A stretch of DNA of 64,000 bases from Ruegeria sediminis (GTDB lineage: Bacteria > Pseudomonadota > Alphaproteobacteria > Rhodobacterales > Rhodobacteraceae): positions 124,001-188,000 of the forward strand of contig NZ_VCPD01000004.1 in NCBI RefSeq assembly GCF_005938215.1. Direction: 5' to 3'. Each line of letters begins with the position of its first letter. The first letter of the stretch is position 1. The position numbers and the translations under genes were made by a program. The notes under the pieces are model-generated. The model had not been told where the DNA came from. It ran no database searches and saw only the letters and a list, made by a program, of their open reading frames with translations. Of the stretch, positions 20,074 through 29,635 are shown piece after piece.

Positions 20074-20844
20074 ATGCTGGTGGTGATCTCTCCGGCCAAG
20101 CGGCTGGACTGGGCGGAACGGAGTACGGGAACGACCGAGCCCGCGTTTCAGGACGATGCCGTCCGGCTGGCGAAAACCGCGCGCGACCTGACCTTGGGCG
20201 ATCTGAAGCAGCTGATGGATCTCAGCGACGATCTGGCCCGGCTGAACCGGGACCGGTTCCGCAGCTTCGCCGATGCGCCCGATCCCGCGCTGACCCGACC
20301 GGCGGCGCTGGCCTTCGCCGGAGACACCTATCAAGGGCTCGAGGCCGGGTCGCTGGACGATGACGAGATGGCCTGGGCGCAGGACCATCTGCGGATCCTG
20401 TCGGGGCTGTACGGCGTGCTGCGCCCGCTGGACGCCATTCAGCCCTATCGGCTGGAAATGGGCAGCAAGCTGAAGACCCGCCGCGGCGGCACCCTGTACG
20501 ACTACTGGCGCGACCAGTTGAGCAAGGCGCTGAACGCGCAGGCCGAGACGCTGGGCACAGAGGTTCTGGTCAACTGCGCCAGCCAGGAATATTTCGGCGC
20601 GGTCGCGCCCCGGGCGCTGAAGCTGCGGGTGGTCACGCCGGTCTTCATGGAGGACAAGGGCGGCGCGCCGAAAATCGTCAGCTTCTTCGCCAAGAAGGCG
20701 CGCGGCGCGATGGCGCGCTACATCATCCAGCGCCGCCTGACCGATCCCGCCGCGCTGCGCGACTTCGACACCGGCGGCTACGTCCATCGCCCGGACCTGT
20801 CAGAGCCGGACAGGCCGGTCTTCGTCCGTCCCTATCAGGCCTGA
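20074..20844 (+). CDS. yaaA: Peroxide stress protein YaaA (DUF328/UPF0246)
   Basis: 256-aa cytoplasmic protein of the YaaA family; in E. coli it limits intracellular iron and DNA damage during peroxide stress. Signatures are the N-terminal MLVVISPAKRLDW, FAGDTYQGLEAGSLDDDEM, LYGVLRPLDAIQPYRLEMG, VNCASQEYFGAV and KGGAPKIVSFFAKKARGAMARY. It lies 33 bp after recQ on the same strand, so the two genome-protection genes may share a transcript. The 3' end overlaps the convergent VOC gene by 10 bp. Confidence 0.95.
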   Translation: MLVVISPAKRLDWAERSTGTTEPAFQDDAVRLAKTARDLTLGDLKQLMDLSDDLARLNRDRFRSFADAPDPALTRPAALAFAGDTYQGLEAGSLDDDEMAWAQDHLRILSGLYGVLRPLDAIQPYRLEMGSKLKTRRGGTLYDYWRDQLSKALNAQAETLGTEVLVNCASQEYFGAVAPRALKLRVVTPVFMEDKGGAPKIVSFFAKKARGAMARYIIQRRLTDPAALRDFDTGGYVHRPDLSEPDRPVFVRPYQA

Positions 20845-21272
20845 TCCGTCCGCATCGACGGGTCGTAGGCCACCAGTTCGACCGTGTTGCCCTCGGGGTC
20901 CTGGGTGAAGATCCCGCGCCATCCGATCCAGCCGAATTGCTCGACCCGGTAGGGCTGACCGATCCTGTCATACCAGCGCATCACCGCGTCCTGCTCCTGG
21001 AACGGCAGGGACAGGGCAATGTGATGCAGGGCCGAATTCCCGCCCGTCACCGGCTTTTCCGCCCCGGCCGTCTGGTGGAACAGGGCCAGTACCGCCGTAT
21101 GCCCAGCGAACCCTTCGGCAATCCGGAAAAAGACGATGGCGCTGTCGCGGTTCCCGTGCAGGCGTTCGAGCCCGATCGTGTTTTCGTAGAAATCGACCAT
21201 CGCCGCCATGTCCGCGCAGCGGATGGCGATCTCTCCCAGGGCGCGGGGGCGGAATCCTCTTTCTTCCGACAT
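20835..21272 (-). CDS. VOC family (glyoxalase/bleomycin-resistance fold) protein
   Basis: 145-aa single VOC domain pair. Two beta-alpha-beta-beta-beta units are visible. The first is LGEIAIRCADMAAMVDFYENTIGLERL; the second is ALHHIALSLPFQEQDAVMRW and ends GIFTQDPEGNTVELVAYD, the typical closing motif with a metal-ligand Glu. Function within the superfamily (lyase, dioxygenase, resistance protein) cannot be assigned. It lies between the convergent yaaA and the hybrid kinase gene; the kinase stop is close, but the kinase is upstream on the same strand with 9 bp between the genes, so they may be co-transcribed. Confidence 0.85.
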   Translation of the reverse strand: MSEERGFRPRALGEIAIRCADMAAMVDFYENTIGLERLHGNRDSAIVFFRIAEGFAGHTAVLALFHQTAGAEKPVTGGNSALHHIALSLPFQEQDAVMRWYDRIGQPYRVEQFGWIGWRGIFTQDPEGNTVELVAYDPSMRTDQA

Positions 21273-21281
21273 GCGGCAAGC

Positions 21282-23513
21282 CTATCGGGGCTCGGGGTCC
21301 GGAACAAGCGGGTTGGGCGACTCGTGACGAAGCCGCCGAACGCCGTCCGGGCGGTGCGCGGCGATCATTTCGTGAATCAGCGCCTTGTGCAGCGGCTTGG
21401 TCAGGTAGTGATCCAGACCGGCGGCCAGGATGCCGTCGGCATCGCCCGCGACGGCATGGGCGGTCAGCGCCACGATGGGCACATGCCTGCCGGTTCCCGC
21501 CTCGAGCCGCCGGATTTCCCCGGTCGCCTGCTTGCCGTCCATTTTCGGCATCGAAATGTCCATGAAGATCAGGTCGGGCCGGAACTCGGCATAGGCCTCG
21601 ACCGCCTCCTGCCCGTTGCCGGCAAAGCGCAGCTCGATATCAAGGTCCTTGACCATCTTGCCCAGAACCATCCGGTTGGTGCGGTTGTCCTCGGCGGCCA
21701 GCACCCGCATCGCCCGCAATCCTTCGCCCGCCTGTGCCCCCACTGCATCCGGCATTTGCGCACCTTCGGCACCCGGCCTGTCCAGAACCGCCGCCCCGAG
21801 CGACGCCAGCCGGGCGAAAAGCTCGGCCCGGGGGATGGGTTTCTGCAGCACGCCCTGGATCAGGTGGCGGGCCGGGTCCGCGTGCAGGGCGCCGGGACTG
21901 GATGAAAGCAGAACGAAAGGAACTTGAAGTCCCCGCTGCCGCAGCGCCTGCGCCAGCTCCGGCCCGTCCATGTCGGGCAGGTGATGATCGCACAGCACCA
22001 GATCGACCGACCCGTCTGCCCGGCCCAGCGCCTCGGCCCCGGAGCGACAGGCGGTGACCCGCGCGCCGAGCCGCCGCAGCTGCTTGTCGAGGATCGCGCA
22101 ATTGACCGCCAGGTCATCCACGACCATCACGTGACGCAACCGGCCTTCCAGAACCGGGGGCACCGGTTGCGGGCCTTCGGCGATGGGCAGCGTCACCCGG
22201 AAGCCAAAGCACGAGCCCCGACCCTCTTCGCTGTCGGCCCAGACGGTGCCGCCCATCAGGCGGATCAGCCGCCGCGAGATGGCAAGGCCCAGCCCGGTGC
22301 CCTCGAACTGGCGGTTGCGCGCGTCCTCGACCTGGTTGAACTCGCCGAAGATGTGATCGATCTTCCCGGGCGCGATGCCGATGCCGGTATCCTCGATGGC
22401 GACATGCACGCTGCACCTCCGCGTTCCGGCGTCCGGCACGCCGGTGACGCGGATCAGCACATGACCCTGCGCCGTGAACTTGACGGCATTGCCGACGAGA
22501 TTGGTCAGCACCTGCCGGACCCGCCCGGGATCGCCGATGAAACAGGTCGGCAGGAACAGGTCGTAATCCACCAGCATCGTCAGGCCCTTGGCCCGGACCG
22601 CCGGCTGCAGCAGCATGGCGACCTCGTGGATGCAGCGTTCCAGATCGAAGACGTCGCGATGCAGGACCAGCTTCTCGGCCTCGATCTTGGAATAGTCCAG
22701 CACGTCGTTGATGATGACCAGCAGCGCCTCGCCCGAATTCCTGATGGTGTTGACGTAAAGCCGCTGCTCTTCGTCCAGCGCGGTCTCGGCCAAAAGCTCG
22801 GCAGTGCCGACGATGCCGTTCATCGGCGTCCGGATCTCGTGGCTCATGTTGGCGAGAAAGGCGGACTTGGCGCGGTTCGCCGCCTCGGCCCTTGCGCGCG
22901 CCGCCCGCAGTTCCGCCTCGTAGCGGACGGTGGCGGTGATGTTCAGCGCCAGGCTCACCACGTCGCCGCCCGGCCCGCGCTGGTCGATCAGCTTCACGTA
23001 CTGGCCGTTCCACAGCCGGATCACGGTGGGCGCGGGATTGGCGGACAGCCAGCGGTCGCGCATCGTCGCCCGCCAGTCGTCCGCGGGGGTTTCTCCGGTG
23101 TCGACGATCCCCTCTTCGGTGAGGATGTCGAGGATGCGCATGTACGAGATCCCGGGCCCCACCTCGTCCAGCCCTTCGAACACGCTCAGATAAGCCGGAT
23201 TGGCGGCGATCAGCCGGGTATCCGCGTCGAAAAAGGCAAAGCCGTCCTGAATGGTCTGGATCGAATGCCACAGGCGGCGCTCGGCCACCTCGATCTTGGC
23301 GTGGGCGACGGTCAGGTCGGATTTCACCCTTTCGTTTTCGACCCTGACATTGGCCACTTCGGCCTGGGTTTCCCCGATCCGCCTGGTCAGCGCCAGCGCG
23401 TGCCGGCCCAGCTTGCGGTTCGCCACCGACAGTTCCGCCTGCTTCTGTTCCAGCAGCCGCTCGGCCGCCAGGCGCGCGCGGCGTTCCTGTGCAAGTTTGT
23501 CGGCAAGACTCAT
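21282..23513 (-). CDS. Soluble hybrid sensor histidine kinase with two receiver domains
   Basis: 743-aa cytoplasmic hybrid kinase with no membrane segment. A coiled coil (about 1-90, Ala/Glu/Arg-rich) leads into a PAS-like sensor of about 85-215 ([28 protein letters not shown]). The HisKA domain carries phospho-acceptor His225 ([11 protein letters not shown]). The HATPase shows N, G1 and G2 boxes ([25 protein letters not shown]). Two receiver domains follow, with predicted phospho-Asp at 509 ([10 protein letters not shown]) and 652 ([11 protein letters not shown]). No Hpt domain is present, so an external phosphotransfer protein is expected. The start at [10 protein letters not shown] is chosen where the coiled coil begins. 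Confidence 0.94.
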   Translation of the reverse strand: MSLADKLAQERRARLAAERLLEQKQAELSVANRKLGRHALALTRRIGETQAEVANVRVENERVKSDLTVAHAKIEVAERRLWHSIQTIQDGFAFFDADTRLIAANPAYLSVFEGLDEVGPGISYMRILDILTEEGIVDTGETPADDWRATMRDRWLSANPAPTVIRLWNGQYVKLIDQRGPGGDVVSLALNITATVRYEAELRAARARAEAANRAKSAFLANMSHEIRTPMNGIVGTAELLAETALDEEQRLYVNTIRNSGEALLVIINDVLDYSKIEAEKLVLHRDVFDLERCIHEVAMLLQPAVRAKGLTMLVDYDLFLPTCFIGDPGRVRQVLTNLVGNAVKFTAQGHVLIRVTGVPDAGTRRCSVHVAIEDTGIGIAPGKIDHIFGEFNQVEDARNRQFEGTGLGLAISRRLIRLMGGTVWADSEEGRGSCFGFRVTLPIAEGPQPVPPVLEGRLRHVMVVDDLAVNCAILDKQLRRLGARVTACRSGAEALGRADGSVDLVLCDHHLPDMDGPELAQALRQRGLQVPFVLLSSSPGALHADPARHLIQGVLQKPIPRAELFARLASLGAAVLDRPGAEGAQMPDAVGAQAGEGLRAMRVLAAEDNRTNRMVLGKMVKDLDIELRFAGNGQEAVEAYAEFRPDLIFMDISMPKMDGKQATGEIRRLEAGTGRHVPIVALTAHAVAGDADGILAAGLDHYLTKPLHKALIHEMIAAHRPDGVRRLRHESPNPLVPDPEPR

Positions 23514-23648
23514 CGTCCGGTCCCCGGTTCCTGTCCGCGACACCGTTCCACGGTTGGATGAAGAACTGTTTAAGCCCCGCGATGGGCCGCTAGACCGTTG
23601 CAATCACGCGAGCGGCCATGCGACCCTTGCGGCAAACAGGAGATCGCC

Positions 23649-26600
23649 ATGCGCCGCATCGTTTTTCTTACCGCTTCCGTGATTTGTTCTTTTCTCGTCG
23701 CCGCGGTCGGGCTTCAGGCGCAGGCCGGAACATCCGAATTCCGCTATGTCGTGACCCGCGACGCCGATTTCTACGGCTCAGACCTGGACGCGCTGTTCGA
23801 CACCGATTTGCCGTCCTGCGTGCGGGCCTGCTCGGCCAACGGCAACTGCGCCGCGTTCACCTACAACACCCGTTCCCGCGCCTGTTTTCCGAAAAGCGGC
23901 GTGAACCGGCAAGAGCCCTATGTCGGCGCGATCTCGGCGCGAAAGGTGATGACGGATCCGCAGGTCTTGTCCCTGACCGAGGCGCGCGCCGTCGAACTGG
24001 CGTTCCTGGGCCAGCCCGATCTCGACCGCGCGCGGCTGCAGGCCCGCGACCTGGGGCTGCGCCATTCCGGCGGCGGACAGGAGCTTGACGCGGTGCTGGG
24101 CGCGGCGCGCGCCGCCGCCACGGCGGAACAGGCGATGGGCTGGACCGGAACGGCGGTTTCCATCAGCGACCGGGCGGATCTTTGGACCGAATACGCCCGG
24201 CTGCTGCTGGAAATCCCCGCCGAGGACCGGAGCCGCCAGCGCGACTACCAAGCGCGCGCCCTTGCGGCCGCGGTCAACGGCTACCTCCGCTCCGGCACTC
24301 CGGCCGCGCAGGCCACGGCGCTTGAGATCATGGCCCGCGCGCTTGAACGGGACGAGCGGGGCCGCGACATGATCGCCGCGCTGCGGCTGGCCGCCGAGCT
24401 GCAACCGCGCCAAGACATCCTGGCGGCGCTGGACTCGGCAGTGGCGAAATACGGCTTCCGCATCACCGGCAGCACCGTCGAAAGCGACGCGGCGGCGCCC
24501 CGCATCTGCGCCGAATTCTCCGAACCGCTGGTCAAGGCGGGCATCGACTACGAGCCCTTCGTGCAGCTGCCCGAACCGCAGATGGTGGTCCAGGCCCAGG
24601 GCAGCCAACTCTGCGTGGACGGCGTCGAACATGGCAAGCGCTACCGCCTGACCTTCCGTGCGGGCCTGCCCGCCGCCTCGGGCGAGACGCTGCTTGGCGA
24701 CGTCGAACTGACCCACTATGTGCGCGACCGCGCGCCCTCGGTCCGGTTTCCGGGCCGCGCCTATGTGCTGCCGAAATCCGCAGATGCGGCCCTGCCGGTC
24801 GAGACGGTCAACCTGACGCGGCTCGACCTGACGCTGCGGCGCATCAGCGACCGCAACCTGCTGCGCGCGGTGCAGGACGGGTTCTTCGGCCGCCCCCTCA
24901 ACCACTGGCAGGATCAGCAGTTTTCCAACGAGATCGCCCAGGATGTCTGGTCCGGCACCGCCGAGGTGCCCTCGGAGCTCAACCGGGACATGACCGCGCG
25001 CCTGCCGATCGGGGCCGCCATCGCGGAACAACCCGCGGGGATCTACGCGCTGACCGCGCGGGCGCCCGGGGCCGATCCCTATGACGATCCGGGCGCGACG
25101 CAGTGGTTCGTCCTGTCCGATCTCGGGATCAGCTCGGTCGCGGGAACGGACGGGCTGCACGTCGCGATCCGCGGACTGGGCGATGCCGCGCCGCGCGCCG
25201 GCGTCGAGGTGTCGCTGATCTCGCGGGCCAATGCGGTCATCGCGCGGGCCGAGACGGATGCGCAGGGGCAGGTTCGGTTCGATCCCGGCCTGACCCGCGG
25301 GACCGGATCCGCCGCCGCCGCGCTGATCCTTGCCGCCGCCGGCGACAGCGACTTCAGCTTCCTGTCCCTGACCGATCCCGCCTTCGACCTGTCGGACCGC
25401 GGCGTCGAAGGGCGCACGCCCGCGGGCCCGGTCGACGTGTTCCTGACCACCGATCGCGGCGCCTATCGCGCGGGCGAGACCATCCATGTCACCGCGCTGG
25501 CCCGCGACGGCGAGGCCAGCGCCATCGACGGCCTGCCGCTGACCGCCATCCTGAGCCGCCCCGACGGGGTCGAATACCGGCGGATCGTCTCGGACGGGGG
25601 CGTCGCCGGCGGGCATGTCTTTTCCCTGCCCGTCGCCGCCGACGTGCCGCGCGGCACCTGGCGGATTGAGATCAAATCCGATCCCGAAGGCCCGGCGCTG
25701 GCCGGCCAGACGGTGCTGGTCGAGGATTTCCTGCCCGAGCGCATCGACTTCGACCTCAGGCTGCCGGGTGCGCCGCTGCGCCCCGGCGACAGCTCGCCGC
25801 TGCGGATCGAGGCGCGCTATCTCTTCGGCGCGCCGGGATCGGATCTGAGCGTCGACGGACAGGTGGTCCTGCGCCCGGCCGAGGCCGTCGACGGGTACCA
25901 AGGCTACCGCTTCGGGCGCTACGACGACGCGCCCTCGGCGCAGAGCAGCCAGTTCGGCGGCGAACGAACCGACGCGCAGGGAAATGCCACGGTTCCGGTG
26001 GAAATCCCCATGTCAGAGACTGTCGGCAAGCCGCTGGAAGCGACAGTGATCGCGCGGCTGGCGGATGGCTCGGCCCGCCCGGTCGAGCGCCGCCTGACCG
26101 CGCCGGTCCTGCCTTCGGCGCCGATCATCGGCATCAAGCCCCAGTTCCAGGACGTGGTCTCCGAAGGCTCCGAGGCCGGGTTCATGATCATCGGCCTGTC
26201 GCCCGACCTGACCCCCGTTCCCATGCAGGTGCGCTGGACGCTGAACCGCATCGAGACCCGCTATCAATGGTATCAGCTCTACGGCGACTGGAATTGGGAG
26301 CCCGTCACCCGCCGCACCCGCGTCGCCACGGGCGAGGCCGGTCTGGACGCCGCGCCGCTGGCGCTGTCCCAGCCGGTCGATTGGGGCCGGTACGAGCTGG
26401 TGGTCGAACGCATCGACGGCCCCTATGCCGCCGCCGCCTTGGATTTCCACGCGGGCTGGTACCAGGCCGCGGATGCCTCGGCCACGCCCGACCGGCTGGA
26501 GATGTCGCTGGACCGCGCCAGCTACCGGCCCGGCGACACCGCGCAACTGCGGATCGTATCCCGCATGGCCGGCATCGCCCGGATCGACGTGCTGTCGAAC

Positions 26601-29075
26601 AAGCTGATCTCGCGGCGGATGATCGAGGTGCCCGAGGGCGAAACCGTGATCCCGCTGGAGGTGACCGGGGATTGGGGCGCCGGCGCCTATGTCGCCGCGA
26701 CCGTCATCCGCCCCATGGACGTGACCGCCGGACAGAACCCGGCCCGCGCGCTGGGCATCGCCCATGCCGCGGTCGAACCCGGCGACCGGCGGCTGTCGGT
26801 CTCGATCGCCGTGCCCGAGGTGGCCCGGCCGCGCGGCGTCGAAAAGGCCCGTATCAGGGTCGAAAATGCCGGTGACGGCGAGAAGGTCTGGCTGACCCTG
26901 GCCGCCGTCGATCAGGGCATCCTCAACCTGACCGGCTTTGAAAGTCCCGATCCCGAAGGGCACTATTTCGGCCAGCGCCGCCTGGGGGTCGAACTGCGCG
27001 ACGTCTATGGACGTCTGATCGACGGGATGAACGGCGCCATGGGCGTCGTCCGCTCGGGCGGCGACAACGATGGCGGCATGCGGATGCAGTCGCCGCCGCC
27101 GACGCAGGATCTGATGGCGGTGTTCAGCGGCCCGGTGGAACTCGACGCCGATGGCGAGGTCGAAATCGACGTGTCGCTGCCCGCCTTCAACGGCACCGTC
27201 CGTCTGATGGCGGTGGCCTGGTCGCGCCGCGCCGTCGGACAGGCCGAGGCCGAGATGGTGGTCCGCGACCCGGTGGTCGTCACCGCCAGCCTGCCGCGGT
27301 TCCTCGCGCCCGGCGACGACAGCCGCATTCTGCTCGAGGTCGTCCATGCCGACGGGCCCGCCGGCGCGATGGCGCTGGCGCTCGACGCCCCGGCCGAACT
27401 GGAACTGGGCGCGGTCCCGTCGACCTTCACGCTCGAGAACGGCGGCAAGGCGGTGTTCGAGATCCCGGTGCGCGCCAACGCCTTGGGCGATCCGGCGATC
27501 GACCTGGTCCTGACGACGCCGCTCGGCCAGACCCTGAAGCAACGTCTGACCCTGCCGGTACGCGCCAACGATCCGGTGGTGGCGCAGACAAGACGGTTTT
27601 CGCTGGGTGCCGGGGACAGCTTCCTGTTCTCTTCGGACGTGTTCCAGGGTCTCCGACCTGGCTCGGGCAAGGCGATCCTCTCGGCCGGGCCGCTGGCCCG
27701 TTTCGACGCGCCCGGGCTTCTTGATACTCTGGACCGCTACCCCTATGGCTGCACCGAACAGGTCGCCAGCCAGGCGCTGCCCCTGCTCTACCTCTCGTCG
27801 GTGGCGCAGGCCGCCGGTCTCGGCGACGGCCCGGATGTCGATGCCCGCATCGCCGCGTCGATCCGGCGGGTTCTGGCGCGGCAGGCCTCGAACGGATCCT
27901 TCGGGCTGTGGCAGGCGGAAAGCGGCGATTTCTGGCTCGACGCCTATGTCGGCGATTTCCTGTCCCGCGCCCGCGCGCAGGGCCATGCCGTACCCGACCG
28001 GGCGTTCGCCCAGGCCATGGACAACCTGCGCAACCGCATCAACTACGCCCCGGATTTCGACGAAGGGGGCGAGGACATCGCCTATGCCCTGATGGTGCTT
28101 GCGCGCGAAGGCGCGGCATCCATGGGCGATCTGCGCTACTATGCGGATGTGAAGGGACAGGCGTTCGCCACCCCGCTGGCGGCGGCGCAGCTTGGCGCCG
28201 CGCTGGCGGCCTATGGCGACCAGACGCGGGCCGATGCGATGTTCGCCCGCGCGGCGCGCATGGTGGCGGGTCAATCTGACCGCGATACCGCGCTTTGGCG
28301 TGCCGATTACGGCACCGCCCTGCGCGACGCGGCCGGTCTGCTGACGCTGGCCGCCGAGGCGGGCAGCGCCGCGGTGGACCGGGATGCCCTGTCCGCGCGG
28401 ATCGGTTCCGCGACCGGCCCCCTGTCCACGCAGGAGGCCGCGTGGTCCCTGCTTGCCGCGCACGCGCTGATATCGACGCCCGAAACCTCCGGTCTGCGCG
28501 TCAACGGCGCGCCGGTCACAGGGCCCTTCGTGCAGGTGTTGGAAGGCGATGCGCCCGAGGTCCTGAACATCACCGCCGCTGACGACCAGAGCACCGACAT
28601 CACCCTGACCGTGACCGGCGTGCCCGAGGTGGCGCCAAAGGCGGGCGGCGCCGGCTATGCCATCACCCGGCAATATTACTCGATGGAGGGAGAACCGATG
28701 CAACGACGCGACTTCGCGGTGGGAGAGCGGTTCGTGACCGTCCTGACCGTCGATCCCTTCGAGGACGGCGGCGCACGGCTGATGGTGGACGATCCCCTGC
28801 CCGCCGGGATCGAGATCGACAATCCCAGCCTGCTGCGCTCGGGCGACGTGCGGTCGCTGGACTGGCTCGACCTGTCCGAGGCCAGCCATGCCGAATTTCG
28901 CGCCGACCGCTTCCTGGCCGCCGTCGATCTGCGGGGATCGGACCGCGTGACGCTGGCCTATGTGGCCCGCGCGGTGACGCCCGGCACCTTCCATCACCCG
29001 GCGGCCTCGGTCGAGGACATGTACCGGCCAAGCTTCCGCGCCCGGACCGCGACCGGGCAGGTGGTGGTCCGATGA
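23649..29075 (+). CDS. Bacterial alpha-2-macroglobulin with N-terminal PAN/Apple-like domain
   Basis: 1808-aa exported protease-trap protein. A signal peptide (1-26, ending LQAQA) is followed by a PAN/Apple-like domain with cysteines 57, 61, 67 and 79. Then come the macroglobulin MG/bait/A2M domains and the thioester motif YPYGCTEQ with Cys1368, the counterpart of CLEQ in E. coli YfhM. No lipobox Cys follows the signal peptide, so unlike YfhM it seems not to be lipid-anchored; it may be soluble in the periplasm or held by the PAN domain. It heads a coupled operon with a glycolipid-binding protein and PBP1C, the classic A2M partner that repairs murein after attack. Confidence 0.93.
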   Translation: MRRIVFLTASVICSFLVAAVGLQAQAGTSEFRYVVTRDADFYGSDLDALFDTDLPSCVRACSANGNCAAFTYNTRSRACFPKSGVNRQEPYVGAISARKVMTDPQVLSLTEARAVELAFLGQPDLDRARLQARDLGLRHSGGGQELDAVLGAARAAATAEQAMGWTGTAVSISDRADLWTEYARLLLEIPAEDRSRQRDYQARALAAAVNGYLRSGTPAAQATALEIMARALERDERGRDMIAALRLAAELQPRQDILAALDSAVAKYGFRITGSTVESDAAAPRICAEFSEPLVKAGIDYEPFVQLPEPQMVVQAQGSQLCVDGVEHGKRYRLTFRAGLPAASGETLLGDVELTHYVRDRAPSVRFPGRAYVLPKSADAALPVETVNLTRLDLTLRRISDRNLLRAVQDGFFGRPLNHWQDQQFSNEIAQDVWSGTAEVPSELNRDMTARLPIGAAIAEQPAGIYALTARAPGADPYDDPGATQWFVLSDLGISSVAGTDGLHVAIRGLGDAAPRAGVEVSLISRANAVIARAETDAQGQVRFDPGLTRGTGSAAAALILAAAGDSDFSFLSLTDPAFDLSDRGVEGRTPAGPVDVFLTTDRGAYRAGETIHVTALARDGEASAIDGLPLTAILSRPDGVEYRRIVSDGGVAGGHVFSLPVAADVPRGTWRIEIKSDPEGPALAGQTVLVEDFLPERIDFDLRLPGAPLRPGDSSPLRIEARYLFGAPGSDLSVDGQVVLRPAEAVDGYQGYRFGRYDDAPSAQSSQFGGERTDAQGNATVPVEIPMSETVGKPLEATVIARLADGSARPVERRLTAPVLPSAPIIGIKPQFQDVVSEGSEAGFMIIGLSPDLTPVPMQVRWTLNRIETRYQWYQLYGDWNWEPVTRRTRVATGEAGLDAAPLALSQPVDWGRYELVVERIDGPYAAAALDFHAGWYQAADASATPDRLEMSLDRASYRPGDTAQLRIVSRMAGIARIDVLSNKLISRRMIEVPEGETVIPLEVTGDWGAGAYVAATVIRPMDVTAGQNPARALGIAHAAVEPGDRRLSVSIAVPEVARPRGVEKARIRVENAGDGEKVWLTLAAVDQGILNLTGFESPDPEGHYFGQRRLGVELRDVYGRLIDGMNGAMGVVRSGGDNDGGMRMQSPPPTQDLMAVFSGPVELDADGEVEIDVSLPAFNGTVRLMAVAWSRRAVGQAEAEMVVRDPVVVTASLPRFLAPGDDSRILLEVVHADGPAGAMALALDAPAELELGAVPSTFTLENGGKAVFEIPVRANALGDPAIDLVLTTPLGQTLKQRLTLPVRANDPVVAQTRRFSLGAGDSFLFSSDVFQGLRPGSGKAILSAGPLARFDAPGLLDTLDRYPYGCTEQVASQALPLLYLSSVAQAAGLGDGPDVDARIAASIRRVLARQASNGSFGLWQAESGDFWLDAYVGDFLSRARAQGHAVPDRAFAQAMDNLRNRINYAPDFDEGGEDIAYALMVLAREGAASMGDLRYYADVKGQAFATPLAAAQLGAALAAYGDQTRADAMFARAARMVAGQSDRDTALWRADYGTALRDAAGLLTLAAEAGSAAVDRDALSARIGSATGPLSTQEAAWSLLAAHALISTPETSGLRVNGAPVTGPFVQVLEGDAPEVLNITAADDQSTDITLTVTGVPEVAPKAGGAGYAITRQYYSMEGEPMQRRDFAVGERFVTVLTVDPFEDGGARLMVDDPLPAGIEIDNPSLLRSGDVRSLDWLDLSEASHAEFRADRFLAAVDLRGSDRVTLAYVARAVTPGTFHHPAASVEDMYRPSFRARTATGQVVVR

Positions 29076-29635
29076 CCGGCCCGACGGCGATCGCCACCGG
29101 CCATTGGCGCCGGCTGGACATGGAAGGCACCGACCGCTGCACCCTGTCGCGGCTGGAGCAGGGCTGGATGCTTGTCGGTCAGGCGATCTGGCATGACGGC
29201 GGCGCGGATGCGCGCCTGACCTACGACGTGCGCTGCGACCCCGACTGGGTCAGCCTGTCGGCGGACGTGGTGGGCAAGGTTTCCGGCCGCGATCTGGCCC
29301 TGCGGTTGCGCAAGGGGCCGGAGGGCTGGTTCCTCAACGACGATCTGCAGGAGGACACCGGCGACTGCATCGACCTGGACCTCAGCTTCACGCCCGCCAC
29401 CAACCTGCTGCCGCTGCGGCGCCTGTCCCTGCGGGAAGGCCAAAGCGCGCAGGTCCGCGCCGGATGGCTGCAGCCGGGGTTCCGGCGCGTGGCGCGGCTG
29501 GACCAGGTCTATGACTGGCGGGCGCCCGACACGGTCCGCTACAGCTCGCCGAATTTCGAGGCGGAACTGGGCGTTCACCCGTCGGGCTTCGTCACCAGCT
29601 ATCCCGGTCTTTGGGAAGGCTGGGTCGATGCCTAG
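29072..29635 (+). CDS. Putative glycolipid-binding protein
   Basis: 187-aa protein resembling the putative glycolipid-binding domain family (PF06475). Recognisable features are HWRRLDMEGTDRCTL, LTYDVRCDPDWVSLSADV and the C-terminal TVRYSSPNFEAELGVHPSGFVTSYPGLW. There is no signal peptide, so it is probably cytoplasmic. The ATG lies in an ATGA overlap with the alpha-2-macroglobulin stop, and its 3' end overlaps the pbpC start by 8 bp. It is therefore translated as part of the A2M-PBP1C unit. A role with those envelope proteins is inferred from position only. Confidence 0.82.
   Translation: MTGPTAIATGHWRRLDMEGTDRCTLSRLEQGWMLVGQAIWHDGGADARLTYDVRCDPDWVSLSADVVGKVSGRDLALRLRKGPEGWFLNDDLQEDTGDCIDLDLSFTPATNLLPLRRLSLREGQSAQVRAGWLQPGFRRVARLDQVYDWRAPDTVRYSSPNFEAELGVHPSGFVTSYPGLWEGWVDA

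Noticed and set aside
26013..28997. Long antisense open frame opposite the alpha-2-macroglobulin gene
   Set aside because: Same GC-shadow pattern; repetitive His/Gly/Arg/Gln composition, no ribosome site and no recognisable domain.
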